Origin: Metabacillus sp. FJAT-52054
GTDB taxonomy: Bacteria; Bacillota; Bacilli; Bacillales; Bacillaceae
DNA: 64,000 nt
Reading direction: 5' to 3'
NCBI RefSeq assembly: GCF_037201815.1
Contig: NZ_CP147407.1
Coordinates: 2,612,723-2,676,722, forward strand
Part shown: positions 41,535 through 49,576 of the stretch, one piece after another
Position numbering within the stretch: position 1 is the stretch's first letter
Layout: each line of letters starts with the position of its first letter
Notes under the pieces: model-generated
Seen by the model: only the letters and a program-made list of their open reading frames with translations
What the model was told of the DNA's origin: nothing
Database searches by the model: none
Made by a program: the position numbers and the translations under genes

Positions 41535-42285
41535 AGTTCCTGGTTTTTTTGGCAGCAAAAAATATGCGCTCTGCCTCTTCACTTATCTCACCGGGCTTAA
41601 AATCACCAAACGACTCCAGCACTTCAAAGCCCGCATGATTGAGCCAAAGAATAAGTTTTTCAATTTCATATGTCCGCTGCTGATGAAATTCATCAATTCG
41701 CCTGTAGCACTCATCATCCTCTTTGACGAAAAAGGTAAGCTCATGCTCAACTGAATGCTCTTTTTCCCCTTCAAAGCACTGCCAAATCAAACTCACATCA
41801 TCACCGGCATCAGCAAATGTTGACCCCGTAAATATGTGTTTCATTTTATATATGGAGTGAATGTCAAAAAGGAAAAGCCCATCATCATTCAGCATTTTGG
41901 CTGCCGCTCTGAAGGTGCTTTGCACATCTTGTTCTTCAAGCAAATAGTTTAGTGAATCGCAGGTAATGATAACAGCATCATAGGCAAGATCATGGCCCTC
42001 CATCTCTCTCATGTCCTGCTGAAAGAAACGAATGGGCATCTTCTTTTCTTCAGCTTTTTGGATGGCGAGAGCGAGCATGTCCTCACTTAAGTCTGCACCT
42101 GTCATCTTATAGCCTTTTTCATGAAGCAGCAAAGTGATTTCCCCAGTCCCGCAAGCAAGATCCATTACTTTTCTGCCTTTATTTCCGTACTTTATTATTA
42201 AGGAATCAAGCAAGTCTGCCCAATCCTGATAAGGAACATCCTCCATCAGATGATCATAGACACCCGCAAAGCCCTGATACATCAT
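41533..42285 (-). CDS. yqeM: YqeM, class I SAM-dependent methyltransferase
   Basis: Methyltransferase of unknown substrate. Motif I VMDLACGTGEITLLL is near residue 40, with ADLSEDMLALA and DAVIITCDSLNYLLE downstream. The length of 250 is normal for YqeM. It overlaps the rsfS stop by 4 bases (ATGA), ending the yqeG-to-yqeM operon, most of which concerns ribosome assembly or NAD synthesis. Confidence 0.93.
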   Translation of the reverse strand: MMYQGFAGVYDHLMEDVPYQDWADLLDSLIIKYGNKGRKVMDLACGTGEITLLLHEKGYKMTGADLSEDMLALAIQKAEEKKMPIRFFQQDMREMEGHDLAYDAVIITCDSLNYLLEEQDVQSTFRAAAKMLNDDGLFLFDIHSIYKMKHIFTGSTFADAGDDVSLIWQCFEGEKEHSVEHELTFFVKEDDECYRRIDEFHQQRTYEIEKLILWLNHAGFEVLESFGDFKPGEISEEAERIFFAAKKTRN

Positions 42286-42638
42286 GCTTCAAGCAGCTTG
42301 GCCACATCTTCAGACGGGGCGTCTCCCCAAAGTTTTTCAAGATTGTAATAAAGGCGTTCATCGCGGTGAAAAACATGCGCTATTACATCGCCAAGGTCCA
42401 CGAGAATCCAGCGTGCTTCATCGAATCCTTCCATTTTTTTAACCTGAATTCCATGCTCGTCCGCTTTATCTTTAATTTCACGGGCAATCGCCTGAACTTG
42501 TTTATCTGAATTACCATGGCAAATTAAAAAATAATCCGCAATGAGTGATAATCCTTTCATTCGCAATGCGACCATATCTTCTGCTCTTTTATCATCTGCA
42601 GCAGCTGCAGCCAGTTTTAAAATGTCTTTTTCATTCAT
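42282..42638 (-). CDS. rsfS: Ribosomal silencing factor RsfS
   Basis: Binds L14 of the 50S subunit to block subunit joining. 118 residues with the family motifs HGNSDKQVQAIAREI and EGFDEARWILVDLGDVIAHVFH...YYNLEKLW. Starts overlap both neighbours by 4 bases, so it is translationally coupled to yqeK and yqeM. Confidence 0.97.
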   Translation of the reverse strand: MNEKDILKLAAAAADDKRAEDMVALRMKGLSLIADYFLICHGNSDKQVQAIAREIKDKADEHGIQVKKMEGFDEARWILVDLGDVIAHVFHRDERLYYNLEKLWGDAPSEDVAKLLEA

Positions 42639-43216
42639 TCTGAATTCAAATCCTCCCGTTTTGCTAAGATCAAATCGTTATAAGCTTCAATTGTCATTGG
42701 ATAAACAGCCTGATTTTTCTTAAGCAAAAACATAATTGTGTTTTGCAATGATAGAATCATCGCTTCATTCAAGTCCCTTTTAGCAGCTTCTCTTGCCTCT
42801 TCTGCACCCGGAAACCTTCTTCCGGGTTCAATATAATCCGCAACATATATGACCTTTTCAAGCACGCTCATACCAGCCTTGCCTGATGTATGGCAGCGGA
42901 TTGCGTCAAGTACTTCCAGATCTTCTATACCCGCTTCTTTTTGGACAAGGTAAGCGCCTGCGGGTGCGTGCCATAATTCTTCGTTATGGATAAGCAGGTC
43001 TCTTCTCATGTTCTGATCGAGAATAATCTGCCTCATTTCTTCCTTTTGCCTGAACTTTGCATAGTCGTGGAAAATAGCAGCCATTTCTGCCTTCCTAACG
43101 TCCGCGCCATATTTTCCCGCAAGTTCAATAGCCGTTTCCATAACACCAAGGGTGTGCTGATAGCGATGGTCTGTCAGCTGTTCCTTTACAATAGCTAAAG
43201 CTTGCTTACGTTCCAT
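42635..43216 (-). CDS. yqeK: YqeK, HD-domain Ap4A hydrolase family
   Basis: HD-fold protein of the YqeK family, members of which hydrolyse diadenosine tetraphosphate symmetrically to ADP. Metal ligands: H in YQHTLGV, HD in AAIFHDYAK, H in LIHNEELWHAPAGA, and D in VIYVADYIEPGRRF. 193 residues. It overlaps nadD by 11 bases. ATG 43216 is the only sensible start. Confidence 0.95.
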   Translation of the reverse strand: MERKQALAIVKEQLTDHRYQHTLGVMETAIELAGKYGADVRKAEMAAIFHDYAKFRQKEEMRQIILDQNMRRDLLIHNEELWHAPAGAYLVQKEAGIEDLEVLDAIRCHTSGKAGMSVLEKVIYVADYIEPGRRFPGAEEAREAAKRDLNEAMILSLQNTIMFLLKKNQAVYPMTIEAYNDLILAKREDLNSE

Positions 43217-43774
43217 ACAGCCCCTTCTCCTTAATAAAGTCCATTATTTTATCCTGCATCAGATAACTCGTTGTTATGCCTTGTTCAATCCGGTTCCTGA
43301 TCATCGATGATGATACGTCAAATTGAGGAACGTCGACCATAGTCAAATTGTAGTTTGTAGCCGGAGAATAGCCTGGCCTGCCGACACCCACAAACCGAAC
43401 CATAGATAAAAGCTGATCGACCCGGTTCCATTTTGGCAAATACTCAATCATATCTGCTCCTATAATAAAAGAAAAATGATAGTCCGGGTATTTTTCCTTT
43501 AACAGCACAATCGTATCATATGTATAGGAAGGACCGGTCCTTTCAAGTTCAATGGGTTCCACCAGGAATCCTTCTTTTCCGCTGACAGCAAGCTTGAGCA
43601 TTTCGCACCGGTCGATAGGACTTGAATGCTCTTCATCCTGTTTATGAGGAGGAAGGCTGTTTGGCAAAAACCATATTTCATCCAATGACAGGGCAGCCTT
43701 TACTTCGCTGGCCATAAGCAGGTGACCGTAATGGGGCGGATCAAAAGTTCCGCCAAAACGCCAATTTCCTTCAT
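43206..43774 (-). pseudogene. nadD: Nicotinate-nucleotide adenylyltransferase NadD, frameshifted near the 5' end
   Basis: Essential NAD synthesis enzyme (NaMN to deamido-NAD). The downstream frame (43206 to 43767 region) reads GGTFDPPHYGH, ASEVKAALSLDEIWFLPNSLPPHK, SYTYDTIVLLKEKYP, FIIGADMIEYLPKWN and DVSSSMIRNRI, all typical. The proper start ATG 43774 (MKEIGV, GGGGA upstream) is in another frame. Inserting one T in the run of four T at 43758-43755 joins them as MKEIGVFGGTFDPPHYGH. The first in-frame ATG otherwise (43715) would delete the nucleotide-binding HxGH. A sequencing or assembly error is more likely than true loss. Confidence 0.9.
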
Positions 43775-43790
43775 CCTTAAATCCCCTTCG

Positions 43791-44084
43791 TCAGTTAGGA
43801 AGCTTAATCTGCTTATTCTCCCGTGATTCTTTATAAAGGACAATCGTATTACCAATAACTTGAACTAGCTCCGCTCTTGCTCCTCTGGATAGTCTGTCGG
43901 CAACTTCATCTTTATCTTCATCACAGTTTTGAAGAATGCTTACCTTAAGAAGTTCTCTTCCCTCTAAAGCTTCTTCAATTTGCTTAATCATATTATCATT
44001 GACGCCGCCCTTTCCTACTTGAAAAATAGGGTTAAGATGGTGTGCTTCCGCACGTAAAAAACGTTTTTGTTTACCTGTAAGCAT
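43791..44084 (-). CDS. yqeI: YqeI, YhbY/CRS1-YhbY (CRM) RNA-binding protein
   Basis: 97-residue CRM-domain protein: MLTGKQKRFLRAEAHHLNPIFQVGKGGVNDN, then a GRELLKVSILQNC segment and LVQVIGNTIVLYK. The family binds pre-50S particles and helps ribosome assembly. It lies 1 base after aroE and 16 before nadD. Confidence 0.95.
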   Translation of the reverse strand: MLTGKQKRFLRAEAHHLNPIFQVGKGGVNDNMIKQIEEALEGRELLKVSILQNCDEDKDEVADRLSRGARAELVQVIGNTIVLYKESRENKQIKLPN

Positions 44085-44085
44085 G

Positions 44086-44922
44086 TTAATTACCTCCTAA
44101 TTTTTCCATAACCACTGATTCCATAATTTGAATGTCGGGCATTATACCTGTCCAGTAACGGAAGGAAAGCGCAGCCTGATAAATAAACATCCCAACCCCC
44201 GTAACAGTGCGGCAGCCACGCTGCTCCGCATCCTTCATAAAAGCTGTTTTTACCGGGTTGTATATAATATCACTTACGAGCGTTCCTTCTGTAATATTTT
44301 CCAGGGAAATCGGCTGATCATTCAATTTCGGTGCCATTCCAATAGAGGTTGTCTGAATGACAAGCTGGTATTCACCAAGATGGTACTCAGCTTCCTCCAA
44401 ACTTAATGGCCGGCCAGGAACAGACGAATCACATTCCCGGATGATCGCCTCCGCTTTTTCTTTTGTTCTGTTCGCCAGATCTATTCTTCCCGTTTGAGCG
44501 TGTGCCAGTGCCGTATAGATCCCTCTTGCAGCTCCGCCTGCTCCAATAATTAAGCAATTCATTTCAGACAGCGGGGATGCTAAATATGGTTTGATGGACT
44601 CCAAATACCCGGGTCCATCTGTATTATATCCGGTCAAAACTCCGTTGCGGTTTACGATGGTGTTGACCGCTCCCATTTCTGCAGCGGTTTTATCCACATG
44701 ATCTAAATAGGCGAGTACGTTCTCTTTATGGGGAATGGTTACGTTCACTCCCTGTATGCCAAGAGCCCTCATTCCGTTTATTGCTGCACCAAGCTGGTCT
44801 TTTTCAACATGAAACCTGTGATAGACTGCATCCAATTTCTGGTCCGAAAAGGAACGGTTATGGATTTCAGGTGACATGGAATGGCCAACGGGACATCCGA
44901 TTATACCATATAAATCTGACAT
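44086..44922 (-). CDS. aroE: Shikimate dehydrogenase (NADP+)
   Basis: Reduces 3-dehydroshikimate in aromatic amino-acid synthesis. The N-terminal shikimate-binding SMSPEIHNRSF is near 15-25, with the catalytic lysine in NVTIPHKE near 65. The NADP-binding GAGGAARG is near 129, followed by LANRTKEKAE. The length of 278 is normal. It is embedded in the yqeG-yqeH-aroE-yqeI-nadD operon as in B. subtilis. Confidence 0.96.
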   Translation of the reverse strand: MSDLYGIIGCPVGHSMSPEIHNRSFSDQKLDAVYHRFHVEKDQLGAAINGMRALGIQGVNVTIPHKENVLAYLDHVDKTAAEMGAVNTIVNRNGVLTGYNTDGPGYLESIKPYLASPLSEMNCLIIGAGGAARGIYTALAHAQTGRIDLANRTKEKAEAIIRECDSSVPGRPLSLEEAEYHLGEYQLVIQTTSIGMAPKLNDQPISLENITEGTLVSDIIYNPVKTAFMKDAEQRGCRTVTGVGMFIYQAALSFRYWTGIMPDIQIMESVVMEKLGGN

Positions 44923-44948
44923 TTAAGCTCCCCCTTTAAAGAAGTGCT

Positions 44949-46052
44949 TCAGATAAGCGAAGTTCTTAAGCCTACATACACACCTTTTGGTGCATAGGCA
45001 ACAATTTTCTTATTGGGTTCGTTCACTGTAACCCAGCCTAAGCCTGAAAATACAATGTCCGTTTTTTCGTTCTTTATTGTAAACGTATGCGGAACAAGCT
45101 CTGGAAACTCTTCAAGCTGATCAGGTCTTGGCGGAGATAAAAGTTCTCCTCGATGGGTCTCATATAGAGTATCCGCCTGCTCGAGCTTAGTACGGTGAAT
45201 ATAGAGCTCATTCGGGATGTAGCAGGTGAAAGTACTCCTTCCTCCCTTAATAAAATCGAACCTTGCCAGGCCTCCAAAGAACAAAGTCTGTTCTTCATTC
45301 AGCTGGAATACTTTGGGCTTGATTTCTTTTTTGGGGGATAGGAGCTTCAAATCGTCCTGATTCACAAAATGAGCCATCTGATGATGATTAATAATCCCAG
45401 GAGTGTCATAAAGTGCAGATCCGTCATCTAGAGGAATTTCTATTAAATCAAGGGTCGTTCCAGGGTAGTGAGAGGTTGTAATCAGATCCTGCTCTCCAGC
45501 CACTTCTTTAATGATGCGGTTAATAAATGTAGATTTCCCTACATTCGTACAGCCAACCACATAGACATCTTTTCCATCACGATAATGTTCAATCGCTTCG
45601 GCCACTTCTTTAACGCCCTGCCCTCTCGATGAACTCACTAAGAAAATATCGATTGGTTTCAGCCCGTTTTCTTTCGCTTCCCGCTGCATCCATTGAATCA
45701 GCTTTTGTTTCTTGACTGATTTAGGCAGAATGTCAGCCTTATTAGCTACCAGCAAAATGGGATTGTTTCCTGCAAAACGCTGTATCCCGCTAATCCAGCT
45801 CCCGTTAAAATCAAAGATATCGACAATCTTAACGATCAGTGAGTCTGTTTCTCCAACTCCATGAAGAATTTTTAAAAAATCAGCATCAGTCAGAGCCACG
45901 TCCTGAATTTCATTATAATTTTTTAGCCTGAAGCAACGCTGGCATATAACTGGTTCTCTCAGCAGTGCGCTTGGAGGGGTATATCCAACTCCTTCAGGAT
46001 TCTCTGTTTGAATAACGGCTCCGCAGCCAACACAGGTAATTTCTTCTCTCAC
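44949..46052 (-). CDS. yqeH: YqeH, circularly permuted ribosome-assembly GTPase
   Basis: GTPase required for 30S assembly and 16S rRNA stability. An N-terminal zinc finger (CVGCG and CQRCF) is followed by permuted motifs in the order G4 NKAD, G5 SS, G1 GCTNVGKST and G3 DTPG. A C-terminal RNA-binding domain follows. I chose GTG 46052 (MREEITCVGCG), which overlaps the yqeG stop as GTGA, with GGGAGG upstream; the ATG at 46067 would include that site. 367 residues. Confidence 0.95.
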   Translation of the reverse strand: MREEITCVGCGAVIQTENPEGVGYTPPSALLREPVICQRCFRLKNYNEIQDVALTDADFLKILHGVGETDSLIVKIVDIFDFNGSWISGIQRFAGNNPILLVANKADILPKSVKKQKLIQWMQREAKENGLKPIDIFLVSSSRGQGVKEVAEAIEHYRDGKDVYVVGCTNVGKSTFINRIIKEVAGEQDLITTSHYPGTTLDLIEIPLDDGSALYDTPGIINHHQMAHFVNQDDLKLLSPKKEIKPKVFQLNEEQTLFFGGLARFDFIKGGRSTFTCYIPNELYIHRTKLEQADTLYETHRGELLSPPRPDQLEEFPELVPHTFTIKNEKTDIVFSGLGWVTVNEPNKKIVAYAPKGVYVGLRTSLI

Positions 46053-46570
46053 TTCTTTTCCTCCCATTGAATCATGCCTTTTTTCTTTAAAGTATCCATG
46101 ATTCGGCGCTCAATTTTACGGTTGAATTTCGTCATGGCTCCATCTGTAGAAGCTACAGGAACTACAAGAATTGTATGGAATCCGTTCCGGTTTCCTCCAA
46201 GTACATCCGTAAGGAGCTGATCTCCGATCACAACTACTTCCTCTTTTTTTAGCTGCATATCATTAATGGCTTTCCTGAATGCACGGCCCATCGGCTTCCT
46301 GGCTTTATAGATGAACGGAATACGCAGAGGATCTGAAAAATCCTTCACCCGTTTTTCCACGTTATTTGATACAATGGTAACTTTAATTCCGCTGTCGTTC
46401 ATCTCTTTGAACCACTCGATCAATTTGGGCGTTGCACTGGGCCTGTCCCATTCAACAAGTGTGTTATCCAAGTCCGTGATAATGCCTTTTATATTGCGTT
46501 CCTTAAGCTTGTAAGGGTTAATCTCAAAAATACTCTTAACAAATTCGCCTGGTAAAAACATTTTTAACAA
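46049..46570 (-). CDS. yqeG: YqeG, HAD-IIIA family phosphatase
   Basis: HAD-superfamily phosphatase resembling mitochondrial PGP phosphatase GEP4. Motif I TDLDNTLVEWD (nucleophile D and acid/base D), motif II VTIVSNN, and KARKPMGRAF and VIGDQLLTDVLGGNR as motifs III/IV. I chose TTG 46570 (MLKMFLPGEFV), with AGAGGTG upstream, giving 173 residues as in B. subtilis. ATG 46603 (MAKYELRG) is an alternative. It is first in its operon. Confidence 0.9.
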   Translation of the reverse strand: MLKMFLPGEFVKSIFEINPYKLKERNIKGIITDLDNTLVEWDRPSATPKLIEWFKEMNDSGIKVTIVSNNVEKRVKDFSDPLRIPFIYKARKPMGRAFRKAINDMQLKKEEVVVIGDQLLTDVLGGNRNGFHTILVVPVASTDGAMTKFNRKIERRIMDTLKKKGMIQWEEKK

Positions 46571-46712
46571 GGGGCTCACACCTCTAAGTTCATATTTAGC
46601 CATTCTCCATCTTACCCAATTTCGACAAATCTTTCAAAAAAATCTTCAAAAATCGCGGATTAATGGTAATATAAAGAAAATTTTTCGACAGATACCGGCT
46701 CTTCCCTACACC

Positions 46713-46811
46713 TGTGGATAACTATATACACATTATCCACCCTTTTATTTCAAAATTTTCCAGGTTTATAAACAACCTACTAACAGGTTATCCACTTTTA
46801 CTTGTGGATAA
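46713..46811. promoter_or_regulatory. Cluster of four DnaA boxes upstream of sda
   Basis: Two perfect boxes read TGTGGATAA (minus orientation) at 46713-46721 and 46803-46811, and two 8/9 matches TTATCCACC at 46733-46741 and TTATCCACT at 46788-46796. In B. subtilis DnaA controls sda through boxes in its promoter region. The remainder of the 46604-46946 gap is AT-rich with no other gene. Confidence 0.9.
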
Positions 46812-46819
46812 CAGAACGA

Positions 46820-46848
46820 TTGTTCCTCTACCTTAAACATGTTAGATT
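46820..46848 (+). promoter_or_regulatory. Weak sigma-A-like promoter of sda
   Basis: TTGTTC (46820-46825), 17 bases, TAGATT (46843-46848). It begins 9 bases after the last DnaA box, so bound DnaA would touch RNA polymerase. Hexamers are imperfect. Confidence 0.4.
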
Positions 46849-46946
46849 TAAGTCAGTCATAAAGAACCTACTATCCTATGCACAGGGACAAGCATTTAGT
46901 CCATTTTTTCCAGGGAGGTGACCTGCCAATCATTTGGCCAGCCAGT

Positions 46947-47084
46947 ATGCGTAAATTATCCGATGAGCTGTTGATTGAATCTTATTATAAAGCAACAGAA
47001 TTAAAACTCAGCCACGATTTTATCGAGTTAATCGAATCTGAAATAAAGCGCCGCTCTCTTGCCCACATGCTGAGAAACTCATGA
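46947..47084 (+). CDS. sda: Sporulation inhibitor Sda
   Basis: Checkpoint protein that binds KinA and blocks the sporulation phosphorelay when replication initiation or fork progress is disturbed. From ATG 46947 ([20 protein letters not shown]) it has 45 residues forming the known helical hairpin; [13 protein letters not shown] is the second helix. The frame is open upstream. The strong AGGGAGGTGA at 46912-46921 lies about 25 bases before this ATG, so translation may begin earlier at a non-ATG codon (CTG 46923, ATC or ATT just after). Confidence 0.92.
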   Translation: MRKLSDELLIESYYKATELKLSHDFIELIESEIKRRSLAHMLRNS

Positions 47085-47216
47085 GGCAGGGGGTTGAGCG
47101 CTTTTCTTTTATTAAGCCATACCCTATATCACAGAGCTCAAAATCATGAATGCATGCTATTATAACATGCCTGAACCCCTAACCTCCACCCGGCCTGCAA
47201 GAAGACCTGAAGCAGA

Positions 47217-47236
47217 CACCTCAAGTAAATGAGGTG
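47217..47236. terminator. Small hairpin between sda and a convergent ORF
   Basis: CACCTCA-N6-TGAGGTG, directly after the stop of the minus-strand ORF at 47239. There is no clear T-run. It may end either convergent gene. Confidence 0.4.
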
Positions 47237-47238
47237 CC

Positions 47239-47412
47239 TTATCTGCAAGCTCCGCCATAGAACCAGTAATAGCCTCCAAAGATCAGCAGCAATATGAAGG
47301 CGATAATGAGGACAGCATACCAGAATCCGTACGAAGCATTAGGGGGAATGTACGGGTATGGATAGGGCAGCGGACCACAGCCGGGACTGCACGGGTAAAA
47401 TCCAACGGACAT
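47239..47412 (-). CDS. Small Pro/Tyr-rich membrane protein, 57 residues
   Basis: Starts ATG 47412 with AGGAGG 8 bases upstream. An N-terminal Cys/Gly/Pro/Tyr-rich head (FYPCSPGCGPLPYPYPYIPP) is followed by one membrane helix (FWYAVLIIAFILLLIFG) and the tail GYYWFYGGACR. I do not recognise the family with certainty. The layout (Gly/Tyr/Pro head, single C-terminal helix) resembles small YjcZ-type sporulation proteins of Bacillus, and neighbours sda and sigK suit that, but this is inference. Codon use and ribosome-binding site support a real gene. Confidence 0.7.
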   Translation of the reverse strand: MSVGFYPCSPGCGPLPYPYPYIPPNASYGFWYAVLIIAFILLLIFGGYYWFYGGACR

Positions 47413-47508
47413 AAAATAGACCTCCTACTGCGCGTTCTCCTTAGCATTGTATGTATGTACCTATGCCAAGGTATAGGCTCCTGTCCGGAAGTCTAATCAA
47501 ATCGTCTA

Positions 47509-48240
47509 TTATTTCAATAAGCCGCTATCAAGAATTGCCTGATATAGAATCCTTGCGCCCTTTGGTGTCATATGATTGCCAGATGGGTCAATTAATCCCG
47601 ATGCAATTAAATCTGAATCTGTGTCTCCTCCCGCTGCCCTCACCATATTCCTCCAATGGTCAATAAGCGGGAGCTGTTCCCTCTTCGCAATCTCTCTTAC
47701 AATATCGTTATAGGAATTATGCCAATTCCTTGCGCCTTTTCCTGCGTCATAATAGATTTTTTCATATCTGGAATAGTAAAGCTTGTCTTTCCCGTTTCCT
47801 TCAACAATTGGCAGGCATGTGATCAGAACTGGATGGCCGCCGTTTTTTCTTATTTCATCTATAAAATAAAGGAGATTCGCTTCAAACCGTTTTTTTTCAA
47901 CCCTCGGCTCTCCGCTTTGCAAAACCACCGCATCATTCGTACCGAACATGATAAAGACAGTTTCAGGATGACGATTTAATACATCCTTTTCCAATCGCTT
48001 TCTCGCATCCTCAGTTGTTTCTCCGCCTATACCCGCATTGTAAATAGTAACTTTCCCCTGCTGTGATAAATTGAGCAAGTTCACCCACTTTTCATTTTCA
48101 GGATAATCTCTTATGGGGTAATTCGCTCCCCTTGTATTACTGTCTCCAAACGCCACCGCATTGTATTCGTTATTTCCTGCACCGCACCCGGCAGCGAGTA
48201 AGAGACATATGATAACAAAAAGCTTTTTCAACTCCTGCAC
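47509..48240 (-). CDS. yqeF: YqeF, SGNH/GDSL-type lipoprotein
   Basis: Probable surface lipoprotein hydrolase. The signal peptide MQELKKLFVIICLLLAAGCG has a lipobox LAAGC with the lipidated cysteine at 19. The SGNH fold is shown by block I AFGDSNTRG (Ser), GIGGET (Gly block II), FIMFGTNDAV (Asn block III) and a C-terminal DPSGNHMTPKG (Asp/His block V). Substrate is unknown. 243 residues. It lies next to sda and yqeG as B. subtilis yqeF does. Confidence 0.9.
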   Translation of the reverse strand: MQELKKLFVIICLLLAAGCGAGNNEYNAVAFGDSNTRGANYPIRDYPENEKWVNLLNLSQQGKVTIYNAGIGGETTEDARKRLEKDVLNRHPETVFIMFGTNDAVVLQSGEPRVEKKRFEANLLYFIDEIRKNGGHPVLITCLPIVEGNGKDKLYYSRYEKIYYDAGKGARNWHNSYNDIVREIAKREQLPLIDHWRNMVRAAGGDTDSDLIASGLIDPSGNHMTPKGARILYQAILDSGLLK

Positions 48241-48423
48241 CTCCGTAAGCTATAAAACACTATAATATAGAACTGACTGTGTTTCAACCAGCTAAAGCAT
48301 GTCCAGCTTGCCGGTTTCACTATTCTCAACTTTATGATGGTAAACAGACACGGGCAGGCCCTCTCTTACATACACATAATTAAATAGGCGATTGCCTACA
48401 TAACGACCCTTGGAGGTGCTTAT

Positions 48424-49149
48424 TTGTCCGGATTATTCACAGCGCTGGCCTATGTCATGAGGGAAATGGTCTTTCTTGTGAGCTATGTAAAGAACAATGC
48501 CTTTCCACAGCCGCTTTCATCAAATGATGAAAAGAAATACCTTCAGCTGATGGCAGAAGGCGATGAACATGCCAGAAATCTTCTGATTGAGCATAATCTA
48601 AGGCTTGTCGCGCATATTGTCAAGAAATTTGAAAACACAGGAGAGGATGCCGAGGACCTGATTTCAATCGGAACAATCGGATTGATCAAGGCGATTGAGA
48701 GCTATTCGCAGGGAAAAGGCACGAAACTCGCAACGTATGCCGCAAGATGTATTGAAAACGAAATCCTGATGCATTTAAGAGCCTTAAAAAAGACCAAGAA
48801 AGATGTGTCCCTTCATGATCCAATTGGACAGGATAAAGAAGGAAATGAAATATCGCTTATTGACGTCCTAAAATCCGAAAGCGAAGACGTTATTGATACC
48901 ATTCAGCTGAATATGGAGCTAGAGAAGGTCAAAAAATTTATCGATGTTTTAGATGAGCGGGAAAAAGAGGTCATTGTCGGCCGTTTTGGACTCGACTTGC
49001 AGAAAGAAAAAACGCAAAGGGAAATCGCAAAAGAACTGGGCATTTCAAGGAGCTATGTTTCCCGCATTGAGAAAAGAGCGCTCATGAAAATGTTCCACGA
49101 ATTTTATCGTGCTGAAAAAGAGAAAAACAGCAAAAAAAAGAAAAGATAA
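48424..49149 (+). CDS. sigK: RNA polymerase sporulation sigma factor SigK (pro-form, uninterrupted)
   Basis: Late mother-cell sigma factor. TTG 48424 follows GGAGGTG. The hydrophobic pro-sequence ([32 protein letters not shown]) is normally removed by SpoIVFB. Region 2 contains [17 protein letters not shown] and [19 protein letters not shown]; region 4 ends [23 protein letters not shown]. 241 residues in one frame, so there is no skin element splitting it into spoIVCB and spoIIIC. A terminator follows. Confidence 0.97.
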   Translation: MSGLFTALAYVMREMVFLVSYVKNNAFPQPLSSNDEKKYLQLMAEGDEHARNLLIEHNLRLVAHIVKKFENTGEDAEDLISIGTIGLIKAIESYSQGKGTKLATYAARCIENEILMHLRALKKTKKDVSLHDPIGQDKEGNEISLIDVLKSESEDVIDTIQLNMELEKVKKFIDVLDEREKEVIVGRFGLDLQKEKTQREIAKELGISRSYVSRIEKRALMKMFHEFYRAEKEKNSKKKKR

Positions 49150-49188
49150 GGAAAAAGGGTATCTTCCCCTATCCTTATCTTTTTTCTT
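49142..49188 (+). terminator. Terminator of sigK
   Basis: AAAGATAAGGA and TCCTTATCTTT pair around a GGG...CCC inner stem, followed by TTTTTCTTT. It overlaps the sigK stop. Confidence 0.88.
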
Positions 49189-49191
49189 TAA

Positions 49192-49245
49192 CTAACCGCT
49201 ATCCTTCTCCACAGTGAGGTAGTTCATTATTTCGCTTTTCATCAT
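49192..49245 (-). CDS. Possible 17-residue peptide
   Basis: ATG 49245 (MMKSEIMNYLTVEKDSG) with GGGAG 9 bases upstream. It is third in a series of tiny minus-strand ORFs ending at the sigK terminator. Too short for statistical support; recorded because the ribosome-binding site is good. Confidence 0.25.
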   Translation of the reverse strand: MMKSEIMNYLTVEKDSG

Positions 49246-49281
49246 AATTATCGCTCCCTTCATGATATTCAATGAGCTTTC

Positions 49282-49410
49282 TTACAGCATAAGCTGGCGG
49301 TTCTGCACTTTCTCCATCAAATTTCTGACACGTTTGTCGTCATTCATTTCTTCTTTTGTTTTCATGTTCCTTTTAAAAGTTACCGTTACAAATAGTAAAT
49401 GGATGGTCAT
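49282..49410 (-). CDS. YrzI-like small protein, 42 residues
   Basis: ATG 49410 (MTIHLLFVTVTFKRN...) lies after AAGGAGGTGATACC, a near-perfect ribosome-binding site. A short hydrophobic N-terminus is followed by a charged helix MKTKEEMNDDKRVRNLMEKVQNRQLM. The MTxxxLFxTVxxxKR start and charged tail resemble the Bacillus YrzI small-protein family, which is consistent but not proven. Function is unknown. Confidence 0.6.
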   Translation of the reverse strand: MTIHLLFVTVTFKRNMKTKEEMNDDKRVRNLMEKVQNRQLML

Positions 49411-49507
49411 GGTATCACCTCCTTAAAGGGCGAGGCGCCCTGGGTTCTCTACGCAAAAAAACACCGCAGGAAATACCCCGGGCGTCTGTCTTGTTTTAAA
49501 TAGTAAA

Positions 49508-49542
49508 CGCCGCAGAGTAAGCAAATCGCTTAGCCTGCGGCG
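49508..49542 (-). terminator. Strong hairpin between two tiny ORFs
   Basis: CGCCGCAG and CTGCGGCG enclose a second stem TAAGC/GCTTA. On the minus strand TTTACTATTTTAAAA-like sequence follows. It probably ends the transcript carrying the 25-residue ORF. Confidence 0.6.
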
Positions 49543-49576
49543 TATAATCCAATCATTATTGAAAAAAGAACATACG

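Noticed and set aside
46713-46811. DnaA-box cluster considered as a chromosomal origin
   Set aside because: Neighbours are sda and yqeG rather than dnaA-dnaN, there is no clear DNA unwinding element, and the same arrangement is expected for sda regulation.
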